Positions 63,203 to 64,000 of a stretch of 64,000 bases of DNA are shown here, one piece after another. This DNA is from VAZQ01 sp963816745. GTDB taxonomy: Bacteria > Pseudomonadota > Alphaproteobacteria > Rhizobiales > Xanthobacteraceae. The stretch lies in assembly GCA_963816745.1 (NCBI GenBank), contig CAWFLQ010000013.1:124001-188000 (forward strand), given 5' to 3'. The translations under genes were made by a program, and so were the position numbers. Within the stretch, counting starts at the first letter, position 1; each line of letters starts with the position of its first letter. The notes under the pieces are model-generated. The model made no database searches, was not told where the DNA came from, and saw only the letters and a program-made list of their open reading frames with translations.

Positions 63203-64000
63203 GGGCTGTGGTCCTTTGGCGCGCCGCGCTCGCGCGGCGCACGACGAAGTTCGAGCAACGCAGCCATTCGCTGTCGTGCGGCGGCGCGCCGGGATCGGAT
63301 TCGAGGCTGAATGAGCGGGCGACCTCGCGCGGAATCTCGCCGGTCAGCGCGTAGCGCCGGGCGGTATCGAATGCGAGAAACTCATCCACGGTCCGCAGCT
63401 CCATGAAACGCGCCTCCTTCGCGCCGAACAGCGGCACCTGATCTTCCAGGAACCGCCGCACCTCGTCGGGCTGCGGGGCCACGCGGGCGATGTATTGGAG
63501 CCGCAGCTCTTTGCGGATCTCGTAGAGCGGATCGCTCGGGCGCCCTGCGAGCGCCAGCGCCTCGACCGGCCGGCGCGGCTGCCGCGCGGGCGCGTGCTGG
63601 TGCTCCGACCAGGGCGAGCGCAGCGGCTCCAGGCTCCATTCGAGCGTTGCCGCGTCGTGGCGGCCGTCGCCGAGCAGCGCGTCCAGCCGCCGCACCAGAT
63701 CGCCGGCACGCCCGGCCAGCCCCTGCGCGCCACGCTCCGCGTATTTGATCGTGTTGCGGACGCGCGCCTCCAGCTGGCGGCGAAACGCCTCGATCCGCTC
63801 GAACATCTCGCCGATCTGGCCGAACATTGCTTCGATGGCGAGCAGGTCCGACTCCGCCTCTAGCCAGCCGGCATCGACGTCGGTGGCAATGCCGGCCGCG
63901 ACGTATTCCTCGGCGATCACCTGCATCGTCGGCCGGGTGTATGAAATTCTGCGCGCCAGATCGACGATCTCGTCGCGGAAGCGATAGGGGTGGTTGAACG
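63195..64000 (-). CDS. jetA: JetA-type kleisin (C-terminal part; 5' end beyond the window)
   Basis: The minus-strand frame is open to the right edge (268 codons seen). It has a helical stretch (ESDLLAIEAMFGQIGEMFER), then the conserved end LQYIARVAPQPDEVRRFLED, FLAFDTARRYALTGEIPREV and HDSEWLRCSNFVVRR, as in Wadjet type I JetA proteins. It would bridge the two JetC heads as a kleisin. What lies before it, including a possible jetD, is outside the window. Confidence 0.8.
   Translation of the reverse strand, partial: FNHPYRFRDEIVDLARRISYTRPTMQVIAEEYVAAGIATDVDAGWLEAESDLLAIEAMFGQIGEMFERIEAFRRQLEARVRNTIKYAERGAQGLAGRAGDLVRRLDALLGDGRHDAATLEWSLEPLRSPWSEHQHAPARQPRRPVEALALAGRPSDPLYEIRKELRLQYIARVAPQPDEVRRFLEDQVPLFGAKEARFMELRTVDEFLAFDTARRYALTGEIPREVARSFSLESDPGAPPHDSEWLRCSNFVVRRASAARQRTTAHA

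Noticed and set aside
1..64000. tRNA genes, rRNA, phage genes or intact insertion sequences
   Set aside because: None could be recognised by cloverleaf-like sequence, conserved rRNA cores, or transposase, integrase and capsid motifs; a tRNA-finder run would settle the tRNA question.

Overview
The window is GC-rich and densely coded. It looks like the chromosome of an alphaproteobacterium of the order Hyphomicrobiales (Bradyrhizobium/Pseudolabrys/Rhodoplanes-like). The evidence is the Tad/Cpa pilus locus with CtrA-type promoter boxes, the ffs-dnaX-ybaB-recR block, the rmuC/def/fmt/truA/dapE/dapD/HAD neighbourhood, several orphan tricarboxylate-type (Bug) receptors and many intergenic palindromes. 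No tRNA, rRNA, CRISPR array, intact insertion sequence or phage module was seen. The genus is inference; no search was run.

Layout. 1-7.6 kb (minus strand): Tad pilus operon, read right to left as two Flp pilin genes, the prepilin peptidase CpaA, then CpaB, CpaC, CpaD, CpaE and CpaF (CpaF runs off the left edge). 8.1-12.7 kb: a fatty-acid-hydroxylase-type membrane protein, three more Tad components (a pilus N-domain protein and two TadE-like pseudopilins), an Lrp regulator and a PAP2 phosphatase. 12.7-22.9 kb: housekeeping genes (PfkB kinase, NudC, HIT protein, SRP RNA, dnaX, ybaB, recR, AmpG-like permease, a Bug receptor, rmuC, def). 22.9-26.8 kb: an accessory segment splits def from fmt and carries palindromic repeats, unknown small genes, a SnoaL-like protein and a TPR protein. 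26.8-36.7 kb: fmt, a GNAT enzyme, truA, a Bug receptor, a repeat protein, dapE, dapD, HupE, a sorbosone-dehydrogenase-like protein with cytochrome c, and a HAD nucleotidase. 36.7-51.6 kb: GST, POT peptide permease, Bug receptor, an orphan Flp pilin, a haem/propeller protein, PilZ, a His/Met-repeat membrane protein, parE, DedA and an MFS-spermidine-synthase fusion. 51.8-57.1 kb: four tandem paralogous exported metallo-beta-lactamase-fold proteins with an opposing 2OG-Fe(II) oxygenase gene between the third and fourth. 57.3-59.1 kb: PaiB-like protein and argC. 59.1-64 kb (minus strand): an SMC-type JetA-JetB-JetC (Wadjet/MksBEF) operon that converges on argC, with no JetD after JetC.

Two patterns run through the window. 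First, six genes (flp2, nudC, dnaX, ampG-like, dapE, jetC) are each split by what looks like one extra base. Because dnaX and dapE are normally essential, residual insertion errors in the assembly are the simplest explanation, so these frameshifts need checking before any pseudogene call. Second, a roughly 168-bp element made of two palindromes, each bounded by CTAG, occurs three times complete and once truncated. Its stem arms differ between copies but stay complementary.
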